In this document: positions 49,821 through 64,000 of the stretch, one piece after another
How positions within the stretch are numbered: position 1 is the first letter of the stretch
Layout of the letters: the number at the start of each line of letters is the position of its first letter
NCBI GenBank assembly: GCA_916610825.1
Contig: OU744450.1
Location: 26,952,350-27,016,349, forward strand
Origin: Haliclystus octoradiatus
Taxonomy: Eukaryota > Cnidaria > Staurozoa > Stauromedusae > Haliclystidae
Length of the DNA: 64,000 nucleotides
Direction: 5' to 3'
Made by a program: the position numbers and the translations under genes
Notes under the pieces: model-generated
Database searches by the model: none
What the model was told of the DNA's origin: nothing
Seen by the model: only the letters and a program-made list of their open reading frames with translations

Positions 49821-50239
49821 CTTGGACTATTTTGAATTATTATTATTTTCTTTGGTTCGATTCAAATTCCAGCAAATATTAAGTTGACTCCACAATAACA
49901 ATGCGCAATGGTGTTCAACTAGCGGCGGACTTTTCGGAAGGTGAAGTTAAAATACACATATGATAGACTGTCAGACTGCAATAGACCATGATATTGATAG
50001 GCTTTAATGTTTTTGATGCATTGTTTAAGAAATACATCAGCATCTATAATCAATTATATAGTTTGTTAATTGGTCAAGTCAACAAGACAATCCCTGCATT
50101 GATCCGTTAATCACTTCATTTACACACTTCAAAATTTCCTCCTCTATGCATTCTAATTTTCTTAACTGTCAATTTTGCGGCATTAAAATTGAGCCGTAAC
50201 TATACAGCAAACTACACTAATACATCTATTTTTGATCGT

Positions 50240-50830
50240 CGGAGATTATATTTAATATTTAAATGCTTTCTCTCTAAACAAATTGGTTTGTATATTCGAG
50301 CCTTCAAAGTTTACGTACGTCCTATGGCTAGAATCATCGTCTCCAATATGGAATCCCAAGGCTTACTAAAGATATTTCCTATAGAAAACGTCTAGCGAAC
50401 ATTCACAAGGAGGGTTGCAAACTAGGAAGATTAAAATATCAAAGTTACTCTGATCGTCTACGTATTCTAAAACTAGACTCGTTAGAGCTGAGACGAGTCA
50501 AAGCAGACCTGATTATGCTATATAAAATATCACATGACCTAGTAGATTTAACGCTAGATACGTAATCTTGACATTACCACCATTCTAAATACACGCTACG
50601 TGAACATAGATTTAAACTCCAAAACATTGACGGCTTCTATTGAATAATCATCATTTAAACAAAGCAGACATTTTATCTTTTTGCAAATTGTATAAACAAG
50701 TAGCCTGCGTTACAGACCTTGATTCATTCACGAAAGACCTATTCTTTTTTGAATGAATCGCGGTCTGTAACGCAGACTAATAAACAAGCCGCTTATGATT
50801 AATTAATATAAGTAATAATGATAACTAGAT
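50240..50830 (+). pseudogene. 3' remnant of a non-LTR retrotransposon
   Basis: Broken frames translate to IRAFKVYVRPM, then SYSDRLRILKLDSLELRRVK and ADLIMLYKISHDLVDL. This is the region after the reverse transcriptase in CR1/L2/jockey-type LINEs (LESLELRR..DLIMVYKI). Stops and frameshifts interrupt it, so it is dead. The 79-bp family-D MITE is inserted into it at 50701. Confidence 0.7.
50701..50779. mobile_element. 79-bp MITE (family D), 9-bp TSD
   Basis: It begins TAGCCTGCGTTACAGACC and ends GGTCTGTAACGCAGACTA; the inverted match extends through GATTCATTCA and TGAATGAATC. The exact duplication ATAAACAAG flanks it (50692-50700 and 50780-50788). It is a fold-back element nested in a LINE remnant. 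Confidence 0.88.
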
Positions 50831-51469
50831 ATAAGTATAGACAATATATATCTTTTTTTCTTGTTTATTACTGGCTGTATGTGAGTGGAGGTTTTAATTT
50901 GATCAAGTCTCCCTTTATTTTCCCGTCAAATTCAATTGATCACGGTTACACCATCAGACTCTTTCAATATGTAACCCGGCGATTCCTTTAAGAACCCATA
51001 AACCCCTTTTTACTGCATAACAAATCCTGTTGATTTTTTAATCCCATCCAACGGATACATAAGTAAGATACAACATGACGTAGAACCTTCGACTCTCCAA
51101 AAGAGGGGCAAGCAGCGACTGCGGGGTCAACTCCAGGGGGCCCGCACAATGAGTTTCAAGGCAAGCATGCATAGCACAAACAAGGCGTATCACAAACATT
51201 TCTGAGCGGAGTGAATAGTAAATGATAGCAGTGTAGATTTCTTAATTCTCTGAAATAATTTTCTCTCCACTTAGACCCTTCTATTAGGAGGAATGATATC
51301 CTAATAGATTCTTAATAGAAGGCTCAGCTAGCTGTCTTACCCAGAAAAATATGTCATAAGTTTGTCACGTGCTTGCAAAAGTTACATTTAATTCGTCATA
51401 AATGAATGGCAAAAACAAAGGAGAGTGACACTCTCACTAAAATGTGGCCAATCGTTATATATATACTAA

Positions 51470-52525
51470 ATACAGATTTGTTTTTATTATATGTCAATGA
51501 TCTCCCGCAATCTGTGACGCATTCAAAGTCATATCAATTCGCTGATGATACTCAACTACTGAGTAACTTTAATCCTAAAATAGATGATATTGGAATTGTC
51601 GCATCAATCATGAATGCTGACCTTGAAAATGTGAATAAATGGTGCTCAGCTAACAGCTTGAAAATCAATCCCAATAAAACCCAAGCAATATTAATTGAAA
51701 AAAGTAAAAAGATTTGCTTGGACAATTATCCATATATCCAGCTCGGATCAACAACCTTGAAGTACGTTAATTCTGCACACGAAACCTTGGAATTGAATTT
51801 GACAATAATCACACATTCACAAAACATATTGATAACGTCCTGCGTACAGCTAATTGGAGATTATGCAACATTAATCGTATAAAACATGACATTCCTGACG
51901 CTGAAGAAAGTAATTGAATCGACCATCATAAGCCCGGCGATGTATGGACTCCCATTTCTCGGCTGTTGTTATCCTATGCAGCTAGCTCGTCTTCATCGTG
52001 GTATCCTTAATCGTTCTGCCAAAATAATCCTGAACTTGAAAAAATATGACCGTGTTAGCTGGAGGACACGGACACTGGAAGAAATGATAGAGCACCGTAC
52101 ACTGCATATATGATGCTTACAAGGGAAACCTTGGAGGTGAATTGCAGTCCGCATTTTATCAAACTACCTGTACATGGACATTTATAACACCCGTCTGAAA
52201 AGTGACACCAAATTTGTATTACCGTCAATTGTAACTGACCGCAGTAAGCATCGTTTTAATTATCAAGACGCTAAGCTGCTTGATAAAAATACTGACCTTT
52301 TGATTAACAAAAAACAGTTTAAAGAAAGACCAAGCATTGATTTCATTCCAAAATAGAATTGATAGCTAATACTAATAAGCTACTTATAATTAATACCCTT
52401 AGACATCAAGAAACGTACACAGTTTATGTAAATATTAATGTATATAATTATTGTATGTAATTTTTAAAGTTGTACAGCCACACGTTTATATGTCTCAAAT
52501 ATACTATTACTACTACTACTACTAA
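51470..52525 (+). pseudogene. Decayed LINE reverse transcriptase fragment
   Basis: It starts inside the reverse transcriptase with LFLLYVNDLP and the catalytic-type box QFADDTQLL (usual YADD). It continues NKWCSANSLKINPNKTQAIL. The frame is broken near 51885 and again after 52113, with further fragments (MYGLPFLGCC, RSAKIILNLKKYDR) and a short 3' UTR. The 3' end is an ACT-type microsatellite at about 52502-52525, as in microsatellite-tailed LINEs. The 5' part is truncated. Confidence 0.8.
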
Positions 52526-53687
52526 ATACAGATTTGTATATTCCAAGCAGTTAGGGATTTATGGTATCGTCATCGATATAAGCTAGCTGTCTTTAAAATA
52601 CTTTGCAAAATGAGGAAAGGTCTACGTCAGCAAGCCCGATACAATGTCGCACGATACAATGGCGTATAAGCGTCAACGAATGGGACCACAAGGAATATTT
52701 GTTATTTTCTAATTTAAAAAGTTCATTGAAAGGAACGTGGTACACAATTTTATAAAACCATATGATAAAACATGAGTAGATCAGCTTTTATACCTAACAA
52801 TGCATTTCAAGCGATTCTAGGCTGAGTTTATTAGTCTATCCGCATAACTGGCATAAATGAAATGTTCGCCTTATAGCAAACAACGCGAGTAAAATACCTC
52901 TGTATGAGTTCGAGCAATTTAATATCTTTTATCAGATACGGGCTCGAAACTGGACTTGATGATTCCAACAACAACCTAAGACATGTCTTTAAGGAACATA
53001 ATAAATTTTTCGTATTAGTTGAGACGAAACATTTTAGTATTAAATCTAGATTAGGCCTTTCGTGATGTTACCGTATTACCAAGACAGTCTAAATCAACTT
53101 ATAGTCTATAATCATTGGAAGTTTGTCGAATACAGTTCGATCTATACTTGCTATATAAAATTTTAAACAATCTCGTGGACTTACAAGCAGATCAATTATT
53201 CACCTTTGAGAGCAATAACAGCAACTGTAGTCATCGGGGCAGTCCGCATTCATTAAAAGTAAATTAAAATAGCAATAAATAGGTTAATAGTTTTATAAAA
53301 CGTTATATTTGTAACCTCTTCGTCAAGAGCTTTTAACATCATTGCCCTCAGCGAAAAGAGCCACTCCTGATCTAGAAACAGAAGAGTTATGTACAGGGCG
53401 ATACAAATATCACAATTACTTAGGTAGTTTTTCACTTGACAGAATTCCATATCTATGAAAATGTTTATATTAGAGGCTGTACATAAGTGGTAATAATTTG
53501 TTGAACTGTTTCTTCTGTATTTGCCTGACATATAGTTTTTATTGCTATACAATGCAAATTGCAAATTGCAAATGATATCAAATCGATCGATATAAATTTG
53601 ATGATTCCATAAATTCCTTCAGTTATCGCTAACATCACGGTTGTCAATCATATCGGAACATCACAGAACATAATTTGAATTTCCAAG

Positions 53688-57491
<3,804 letters not shown>

Positions 57492-58049
57492 CAAAGAATA
57501 CGTAAGACAACATTATTAGCATTGATGAACTATTTTTATCATATTGTATCTATCAGTAATTACCAAGATAAAATCATGTTAGCCGCGCACTACATTTTAC
57601 CAATCAATCAATTCGGTTGTAATGATATTTATCGTTTACTAGTATAAACGGTTATAATTGCTATTTACATCACTGTGTAAGCGATGCAAATGTTTTGTAC
57701 AGATTTATTTATTCAAATGCCAGCAAATATTTTATTTTTGATAATGATTTCTTATAATACTAATACTCTGCATTAATTACTGATTTTCCCATCTCTATAA
57801 AATTTATGTTTGGTTTGTGACAAGAGCGTGGTGTAGACTATTGTGCTTGTCATTATGTTTGTTGGCATCTAAAAGAGAAAGGAACCAGATAACACACATT
57901 ATGCATTACTCTTTGCAAAGGTTATTTGGAATGCTAAGACAGTTTGATTGATTTTCAGCATTTTGAGCACAAGAGAGCTTGTCTATTCAAGGGACGTGTT
58001 ATTTCGAACCAACAATGAGATGAAAAATTAAAACTTTTGATAACTATAC

Positions 58050-58140
58050 AAAATACATGTGTACCGATGAGGAATCGAATCGTGGCCTGCGGTACAGAGT
58101 GCAGACACTTTACTACTGCGCTACCAGTGCTCACACATTT
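58050..58140 (-). mobile_element. tRNA-derived SINE, family 1, inverted copy
   Basis: The minus strand reads GCACTGGTAGCGCAGTAGTA, AAGTGTCTGCACTCTGTACC and GATTCGATTCCTCATCGGTA, followed by CACATGT. The A-box-like and B-box-like parts align with the copies at 20746 and 24110. Confidence 0.65.
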
Positions 58141-58270
58141 TAATCGTTCACCTGTCTCTAATGGGCACTTTTTTAATGTCAAAATAGTATTTTTTCTTTA
58201 TTGAATAAACACTGTATATGATGGCCACCTGCATATAATATTCAATTGTTTCATAGCTGGCTGTTATATA
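58140..58270 (+). mobile_element. Dispersed MITE copy, diverged
   Basis: CACCTGTCTCTAATGGGCAC, then a TCAAAATAGTATTTTTTCTT block and GGCCACCTGCATATAAT, ending TAGCTGGCTGTTATATAG. The order matches 63350-63510. Confidence 0.5.
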
Positions 58271-58534
58271 GTATATAATATGATTTGAAGTTTTGAAGAA
58301 ATGCGAAACGAAGTGCAGTGTTTTGATTTACAAGGACGCTCTTTGTAACTGAACTAAAAGTAATTACCTCTAAAATACACAAATTGATAATAATTTATGT
58401 TATAATAATAGAAAACAAGCATCATCCACTTGCTGCTATTGTCTAGAGTTTTTAACTGAATATAAGTTATGTAAATTAGGCATCGGTTAAATATAATAAC
58501 AATCCATACCTTGATGCTAGAAAGTTGTTATGTT

Positions 58535-61500
58535 CTACTCCGAATTAAAACCTTCTTTAGTGTCCTTAACATTCAGATATGTCAACTCGTGTTCTGATGA
58601 TGAGATCTCTTCTCTGTTGGGTTTACCTTGGAACTGTATGCTGCTAAACTCCCTTAGGAAGTCTGGATCATAATCTAAAATAAATTATTTTATTATAGCA
58701 TTCAATAATTGAGAGCAGCTATATTAAAAAAGCTGTCACTCTACATATGAGTATATGATACAGTGAAGCCAGCTATGAAACACAGATAAATTGACCACTA
58801 TATGCAGATTATAGATGGCGCTTATATACAATGGCGTTGATTCAATATAACATACTATTTTAGGCATTGCAAGAGTAGAGTAACCACTGTAGATAGGTGG
58901 CTGCAGTTATGTTAATCGGAATACTTGCACTGTAAGGTCACAGTCGGGCACAAATTTTTTTGGCGAGGTTAAGCTTTGCAAGACTTTGAAATTGAAAAAT
59001 TAAGAATCCTTCGGAGAATAATTGATGAATCGATCGTTAACGTGAAATAGCCTAGGATTTCATGAACTTTCTTAATGGGTTGCGTTTCAATGGAAGGTTA
59101 GACAATTTGAATATTATAATTACATAGTTCTTATTTATTAAAGAGCCTCTGATAAACTTAATTATTCAGCTTACAGAATTTTTTAGACTTTAAGATCCCA
59201 TGTAAACAAATTTAATAAGTTCATGGAACTTTTCATGGACCGTTGGTGAATGGTTTTCCTAGGCGATGACATATAATGCAATCACAATACATGGTAAAAT
59301 AGAATCTTACTTTGTGAAAAGCGTTTCAGCGTGTGCGTAATCTCCTCCTGCATTGCGATTATGTATTCTATTGCTTTTGATAAAACAATGATTTTGCTTG
59401 GTCGTCCTGCACGAATTGCTTCATAAGGCATCAGCTGGATAAGGTTTTGAAGTTCTTCTTTGATGGCGTATTCTCTGGTTCTGAATAGAAAGATAAAAAC
59501 ATTAAAAGGTAGAGTATTATCGGCGTAATAATTAATTATTTGGCGTAATAATTAATTATTTGGCGTAATAATTAGAGTATTTGGTCTATAACGCTTGAAC
59601 CAATTTATGAAGATGTTGAATAGCGCAACTCTTTCCCGTCTAAATTGACCTTAAATATGATATTTTGAAGATTCTTTTGTACCACGTTTTGAAACCAAAG
59701 AAGAAACAATATTATTTACTACATGAGAGTTTGGCCGTGATTCTTGACGCTTTAATTGCTACATATAAAATGAAGGTCGGAATCATTTTACTTTTTTCAT
59801 TAAATATTTAACTGTTCATCCTGATCATGCTAGCTACTTTTCTTATAGACTTATAACATTTCCAAAAAAGTGTTATATACCTTCAAAGTTGTAACTTTTC
59901 GTTTCAACACTTTTTAGCACATACTTATCCCATCATCGCGATTATCGTGTCGCTACGCAATGCTGCTGGGAGCCAAAGGTTTTTAGTCTCTAAATTCATC
60001 TCAAATCTATTTCTGTCATATTTATGGTTACCTTTCTTTCAAATTTGACTGTTTTCTCTTCTGATAATTCGGCTGTTGTTCTTGCGGCTTTCTTCTCCAT
60101 TCGTGTTTGTGATTACCTTCTGTGTAAATGTTAGCAAACCATGCACGTGTCGATACTGCTGGTTTCAATGTGAAAGATGGTCTCTGGTTTGATTTGATGG
60201 GTGTTGTCAGATCATTTTGAAATTTAAATGAAGATTTATCTTTGAAATCAATAAAGAAATAAATGTGTGATTATCACATCATTAGCTTATCAATTTATGA
60301 TTACACTTTATGGAATTGTTTTTTAAATTGTGATTGGTTAAGAATATAAACAGTTATCGAGAAGGTATGGCCCTACCAAATGTACCGCTACCGCCCGTAC
60401 ATTTCTTCTATTTCTATAGTAGTGGCTATTTTGCTAAGAGCAGTGATTGTAAATATTGTTTATCTCAGCCGTGAAACTACAGACAGATCAATTTCAACAG
60501 ATTTCATGGCAGAAAGGTCTCAATTGTCAATGCCAATCATCACTCAAGTGGTTAGATTGTTAATTAAGAGCTCTTTCTGATAAAGCTATACAGATTAGCT
60601 TTCATGGTAATATTGTGAATCAAATACAATAAATGAAATAAAGATTCAAGCACTTCGACTAACATCATATTTGAAACAAAGTTCATGGACTTGTAAACAC
60701 AAATAATGTAATAATTAAATTTTAATAATTACTTCGTTCAACTAATTGAGGTATACCAGGGTTAACACACAATGTGCTGTCAAATAAATGACGTGAAGAA
60801 ACAAGTGGATTAATTTAATTATTTATTTATTGTTCTCAATAAACACAAATGTTATTCATAATTGATTTATTTTAAGACAAAAAGAATATGATACTGGAGT
60901 AGATCGAGGAGAAATAAAATTGCTTGTCATGGCATGCGCTAAACACAGGATCTAAAAATCACCAGGAAAAGCATCATTATTTATCTTGTGTTGCTAGTTA
61001 CTTTGTTTTCAAAAACTTTTTGCATTCCAATGTAACATTATAAATGATTTTAACTCAGATTTCGTCTGGAAAAATCAAAACAAAAGGACACAAATCGGCC
61101 GAAATAAAACCGAAACTTCGGTCAAATAAATCGGAACTGTATTATTTCGGTGACGGCCAAAACGACGTTTTGGTGCATCCCTTAACTATTTGTAATTTTA
61201 TAATTTCATGAACTATTTGTAATTCCATGAACTATTCGTAATTTCATGAACTATTTGTAAGTTAATGAGTTCATGGACTACTGTATTCGTAATATCATAA
61301 ACTATCCGTAAGTTCATGAAATATTTGTGAGTTAATGAACTACTGTATTCGTATTATCATGAACTATTCGTAATTTCATGAACTACTCGTAAATTCATGA
61401 AATGTTTAAGAGTTAATGAAATGTTAGTGAGTTCATGAACTATTCGTAATTTCATGAACTATTGGTAAGATCATGAAATGTTTGTGAGTTAATGAAATCT

Positions 61501-62005
61501 TAGTGAGTTCATGGACTATTCGTAAGTTCATGAAATGTTTGTGAGATAATGAAATGTTAATGAGTTCATGAACTATTCGTAATTTCATGAACTATTCGTA
61601 AGTTCATGAAATGTTTGTGAGTTAATGAAATGTTTGTGAGTTCATGAACTATTTGTAATTTCATGAACTAGATTCGTAAGTTAATGAGCTATTCATAATT
61701 TCGTGAAATGTTTTTGAGTTCATGAACTATTCTTGAAACTTTGCATTGGAATTTTGTTTAGCGTGTTTTGGTTACCATTTTACATGGTCTATCTAACTGT
61801 TATAACTAATAGATAGTTATATGTGTTCCCATCCATAATGTATGTGGATAGCGGTCTAAATTACGAAAGCATACAAGGTAGCTAAAGTGTTTTTATAACT
61901 TTTACCCCATTTTTTCAATTTCGTTGTTGTTGTTGAGTCTGGTTGTATCTGATTGGTTGAAGTCGACAGTCGGTTTTCATGTATGTCTACATTGGATGAT
62001 TTCAC
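58535..62005 (-). CDS. Basic helix-loop-helix protein, last four exons (5' end not found)
   Basis: Minus-strand exons 62005-61906, 60239-60032, 59480-59311 and 58674-58535 have matching phases and give about 206 C-terminal residues. The bHLH domain spans the junction of the second and third: basic part KRKQSNLKERTRE, helix 1 AIKEELQNLIQLMP, loop YEAIRAGRPSK and helix 2 IIVLSKAIEYIIAMQEEI. The Glu-Arg of the basic part (KER) fits E-box recognition. The loop and helix 2 (PSK..VL.KA.EYI) are typical of bHLH factors, but I cannot place the family; it has no obvious leucine zipper. The C-terminal exon (DPDFLREFSSIQFQ) is unrecognised. An acceptor at 62006 shows that more exons lie upstream, beyond the LINE insertion at 62053 or off the window. 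Confidence 0.7.
59521..59575. repeat. Three copies of a 20-bp direct repeat
   Basis: GGCGTAATAATTAATTATTT occurs twice in full and a third time in part. It lies in an intron of the bHLH gene. Confidence 0.85.
61185..61740. repeat. About 20-bp TTCATGAA minisatellite with higher-order pattern
   Basis: About 27 monomers of 19-21 bp alternate between types such as TTCATGAACTATTCGTAA and TTAATGAAATGTTTGTGAG. The types recur in sets of four or five, giving an 80-100 bp higher-order unit. The core TTCATGAA is self-complementary. Scattered short relatives occur at 9020-9065, 22790-22920, 24855-24985, 39395-39440, 39685-39765 and 59050-59245. Confidence 0.9.
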
Positions 62006-62052
62006 CTGAGAGAAACAAACAATAATAATAATGATAATAATAATAACAATAA

Positions 62053-63170
62053 AACATGGCGTTCCTCAAGGATCGATCCTTGGGCCATTACTATTTTTAA
62101 TTTATATAAATGATATTTCTGATTCTGTACATAATTGTAACATTAATTTATATGCTGATGACACTTTATTATATGTCGCAAATAAAAATGTAAATATTAT
62201 TGAACATTCCTTAGTAACTGACTTGAACCAAATCTACGGCTGGCTATGTGCCAATAAACTAACATTAAATGTCGTTAAAACAAATTTTATGATGATAGGC
62301 ACTAAACCAAACTTGAAAAAACAAGATGCAAACCATGATTTTCAAGTGAAGTTGAATGACGAACCTGTTAAGCGTGTGTATTTATTGAAGTATTTAGGTG
62401 TCTTAATCGATGAAAACCTGCTATTTGATGACCATATTGATTGCATAATTAAGAAAATCAATAGAGGGTTGGGTGTCCTCAAATTTATAAGACGTTTCAT
62501 TCCGCAAGAATCAGCTCAATTAATTTATAACTCTATTGTTTTGCCACACTTTGATTACTGCGCTGTCGCATGGGGGAATTGCAAAGTCCAACATCTTGAC
62601 CGCCTCCAGAGATTACAAAACAGAGGAATGAGGGCAGTACTCCGTTGTAATTATCGCACTCGAATCTCTGATATGCAAAGCCGGCTTGGCTGGCTTTCTG
62701 TCAGAGACAGAATAACCTCACACCAACTAATGCTCACTCACAAACTAAAATTCAATCTAGCTCCTCCTCTGCTCTCCCATATATTTCAACAACCAAATAC
62801 GACCAAGACAAGATCTCACACCCATAATGACATATACATCAAGTCAAGCCATCGCCAATCATTTCAATATGCTGGTGCTCACAAGTGGAATGATCTACCG
62901 TCTACAATGAAGGAGGTTTCCAAAAGGAAAATTTTCAAAAGTCTCTTTGAGAAGCATTTAAATACCAATAAAATTACAGCATCTAATAACTGTTAAGTTT
63001 CGTATTTAATTAACCTTGCAGCTGTACATATATCTATGTATTATTGTAATCAATTATTTTATGTTTATTCTCTATTTATTACGTAAATCAGTCCTGTGAA
63101 AAAAAGTTATTGTAAAACTTATCAGGTTCTGAATAAATGATGATGATGATGATGATGATGATGATAATAT
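62053..63170 (+). mobile_element. 5'-truncated LINE with open reverse-transcriptase frame
   Basis: From KHGVPQGSILGPLLFLIY the frame runs about 314 codons to the stop at 62996. It includes the catalytic box NLYADDTLLY, CANKLTLNVVKTNFM and LKYLGVLID. The thumb and downstream region (FDYCAVAWGNC, LQRLQNRGMRAVL) ends RKIFKSLFEKHLN. An AATAAA (63132-63137) and a (GAT)n tail (63138-63165) close the element. The 5' truncation falls inside the RT domain, just after an AAT-rich tract. The frame has no stops or shifts, so the insertion looks recent. This layout suits a CR1/L2/jockey-related LINE. It lies antisense, immediately upstream of the recognised bHLH exons. Confidence 0.9.
63138..63165. repeat. 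(GAT)n tail of the LINE
   Basis: About nine GAT/ATG triplets directly follow the LINE AATAAA signal. Confidence 0.9.
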
Positions 63171-63171
63171 A

Positions 63172-64000
63172 TTAACATGTGTGCACTGACGAGGAATCAA
63201 ACTAACATTGTCTCCCTCACATTGTACAATATCTCTGTCATTCTAGATTGTTATGTAGATTACCTAGGAGATATTGTTTCAATGATAAACGTTCATCATC
63301 AAAAAGTGCATACTCATACTGCAATTGAATCAGAGACGGATTGGGGTACAGTAAAACCTGTTATAATGGTCACCTCTATAAAGCGGCCACCAGTCTATAG
63401 TGGTCACCCTTGCAATGTCTAAAATAGTATTTTCTATTGAATCAAACCTGTATATAAAGGCCACCTGTCTATAATAGTCAATTTATCTATCTCTAGTAGC
63501 TGGCTGTTATATACAGGTTCACTGCAGGCTAGTATTAATAATAATACATATGTTAATCAGATCTTTCAGACGAATTGTAGATACTATGAAATCTAGTTTA
63601 ATTAGTATTTTTTCAGAAGTTTTTTTTAATCTAGAAATCTACGGCAATATATGTTTATTAACAGCATGGCACTTCAGGTGAAAGATAGAGGGTTGCTAAT
63701 TAATGCAGATTCACAGTAGGCCCATATCCCTGGCTATCATAGACTCATTTTAACAAGTAAAATGGAATTAAATAATTTATATGTATTATAACTATTATGA
63801 GGATGTGAGCAACTATTAGGCCAATCACAGAAAGCAAAATATATTTTGAAAGCTGCATTTCTTTTATGTAAACTAAATAATAGAAACAAGAACAGGTCTA
63901 CAGCCAAGAATATGTAAACACGGTTCTGGGTAGCTAGCTATTACCCTTGAGGAGTAGTCAGCAAGGCAATGATCCTACTAGCATCTATACTTTTTAATTC
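63172..64000. other. Right edge: SINE stub, MITE and unassigned sequence
   Basis: A stub of inverted family-1 SINE (ATGTGTGCACTGACGAGGAA, 63177-63196) is followed by a dispersed MITE copy at about 63350-63520 (CCACCAGTCTATAGTGGTCA to GGCTGTTATATACAGGTTCA). No exon was recognised in the remainder, which may be intron of the bHLH gene. Confidence 0.5.
63350..63520 (+). mobile_element. Dispersed MITE copy, best preserved
   Basis: It runs from AAAACCTGTTATAATGGTCA through CCACCAGTCTATAGTGGTCA, TGCAATGTCTAAAATAGTAT and GTATATAAAGGCCACCTGTC to GGCTGTTATATACAGGTTCA. The two ends are imperfect inverted repeats. It is the best guide to the family that also supplied the 74-bp minisatellite. Confidence 0.65.

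Larger units (their letters stand above)
49821..53687. other. Intergenic region with LINE remnants
   Basis: Besides the two decayed LINE pieces and the 79-bp MITE, no gene or repeat was recognised. It should contain the promoters of the divergent aquaporin and BCL10-like genes at its two ends. Confidence 0.5.
57492..58534. other. Convergent intergenic region
   Basis: This lies between the BCL10-like and bHLH gene stops. It contains an inverted family-1 SINE (58050-58140) and a MITE-like stretch (58140-58270); nothing else was recognised. Confidence 0.5.

Noticed and set aside
53253-53647. Minus-strand frames just upstream of the BCL10-like gene
   Set aside because: AT-rich, hydrophobic, without recognisable motif or splice context; this is probably promoter sequence of the BCL10-like gene.

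Overview
The window is AT-rich nuclear DNA from an animal. Seven genes have GT-AG introns that can be read exon by exon, and the spliced frames stay open. Their products match metazoan COP1, WDR83, PIN1, ACTR5 (INO80 complex), SYNRG, an aquaporin and a BCL10-like CARD protein. Introns of 0.1-5 kb, AATAAA signals, tRNA-derived SINEs, 5'-truncated LINEs and many small inverted-repeat transposons all point to an invertebrate. I cannot name the species; a marine deuterostome such as a tunicate is only a weak guess. All gene models come from reading splice sites by eye and from family resemblance.

Layout, left to right: COP1 (-, 5397 to 747, 3' part off the window) lies head to head with WDR83 (+, 6385-8778). 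PIN1 follows (-, 12388-9326), with a large repeat-filled first intron. Next come a 1.27-kb inverted-repeat transposon, an intronless unrecognised coiled-coil gene (+, 14538-15485), and 17-exon ACTR5 (-, 26729-15962), whose introns hold a 74-bp minisatellite, SINEs and a hAT-like MITE. An intronless SLC32/VIAAT-like transporter (+, 28922-30349) converges on SYNRG (-, 46567-31043, 12 exons). After SYNRG come an AQP8-like aquaporin (-, 49820-47331), a stretch of LINE remnants (50.2-52.5 kb), a short BCL10-like gene (+, 53688-57491) and the 3' exons of a bHLH gene (-, 62005-58535). The right end carries a 5'-truncated LINE with a long open RT frame (62053-63170).

The genes are unrelated housekeeping, trafficking, transport and signalling functions; I see no operon-like or pathway cluster.

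The most unusual part is the second intron of the BCL10-like gene. It contains three long near-perfect palindromes (55603-56287, 56485-56666, 56982-57197) alternating with long (ATT)n arrays. Each palindrome arm carries a hammerhead-ribozyme-like core (CTGANGA, a hairpin, GAAAC, a short loop, GTH, and a complementary stem I). The unpaired or mismatched U beside the core is non-canonical, so activity is unproven. A second theme is a set of small non-autonomous DNA transposons with exact 9-bp target-site duplications. Two families each have a long and a drastically deleted member, including one of only 38 bp nested inside a SINE. Third, the 74-bp minisatellite in ACTR5 appears to have grown from the end of a dispersed MITE, because the last unit runs on into the rest of that MITE.
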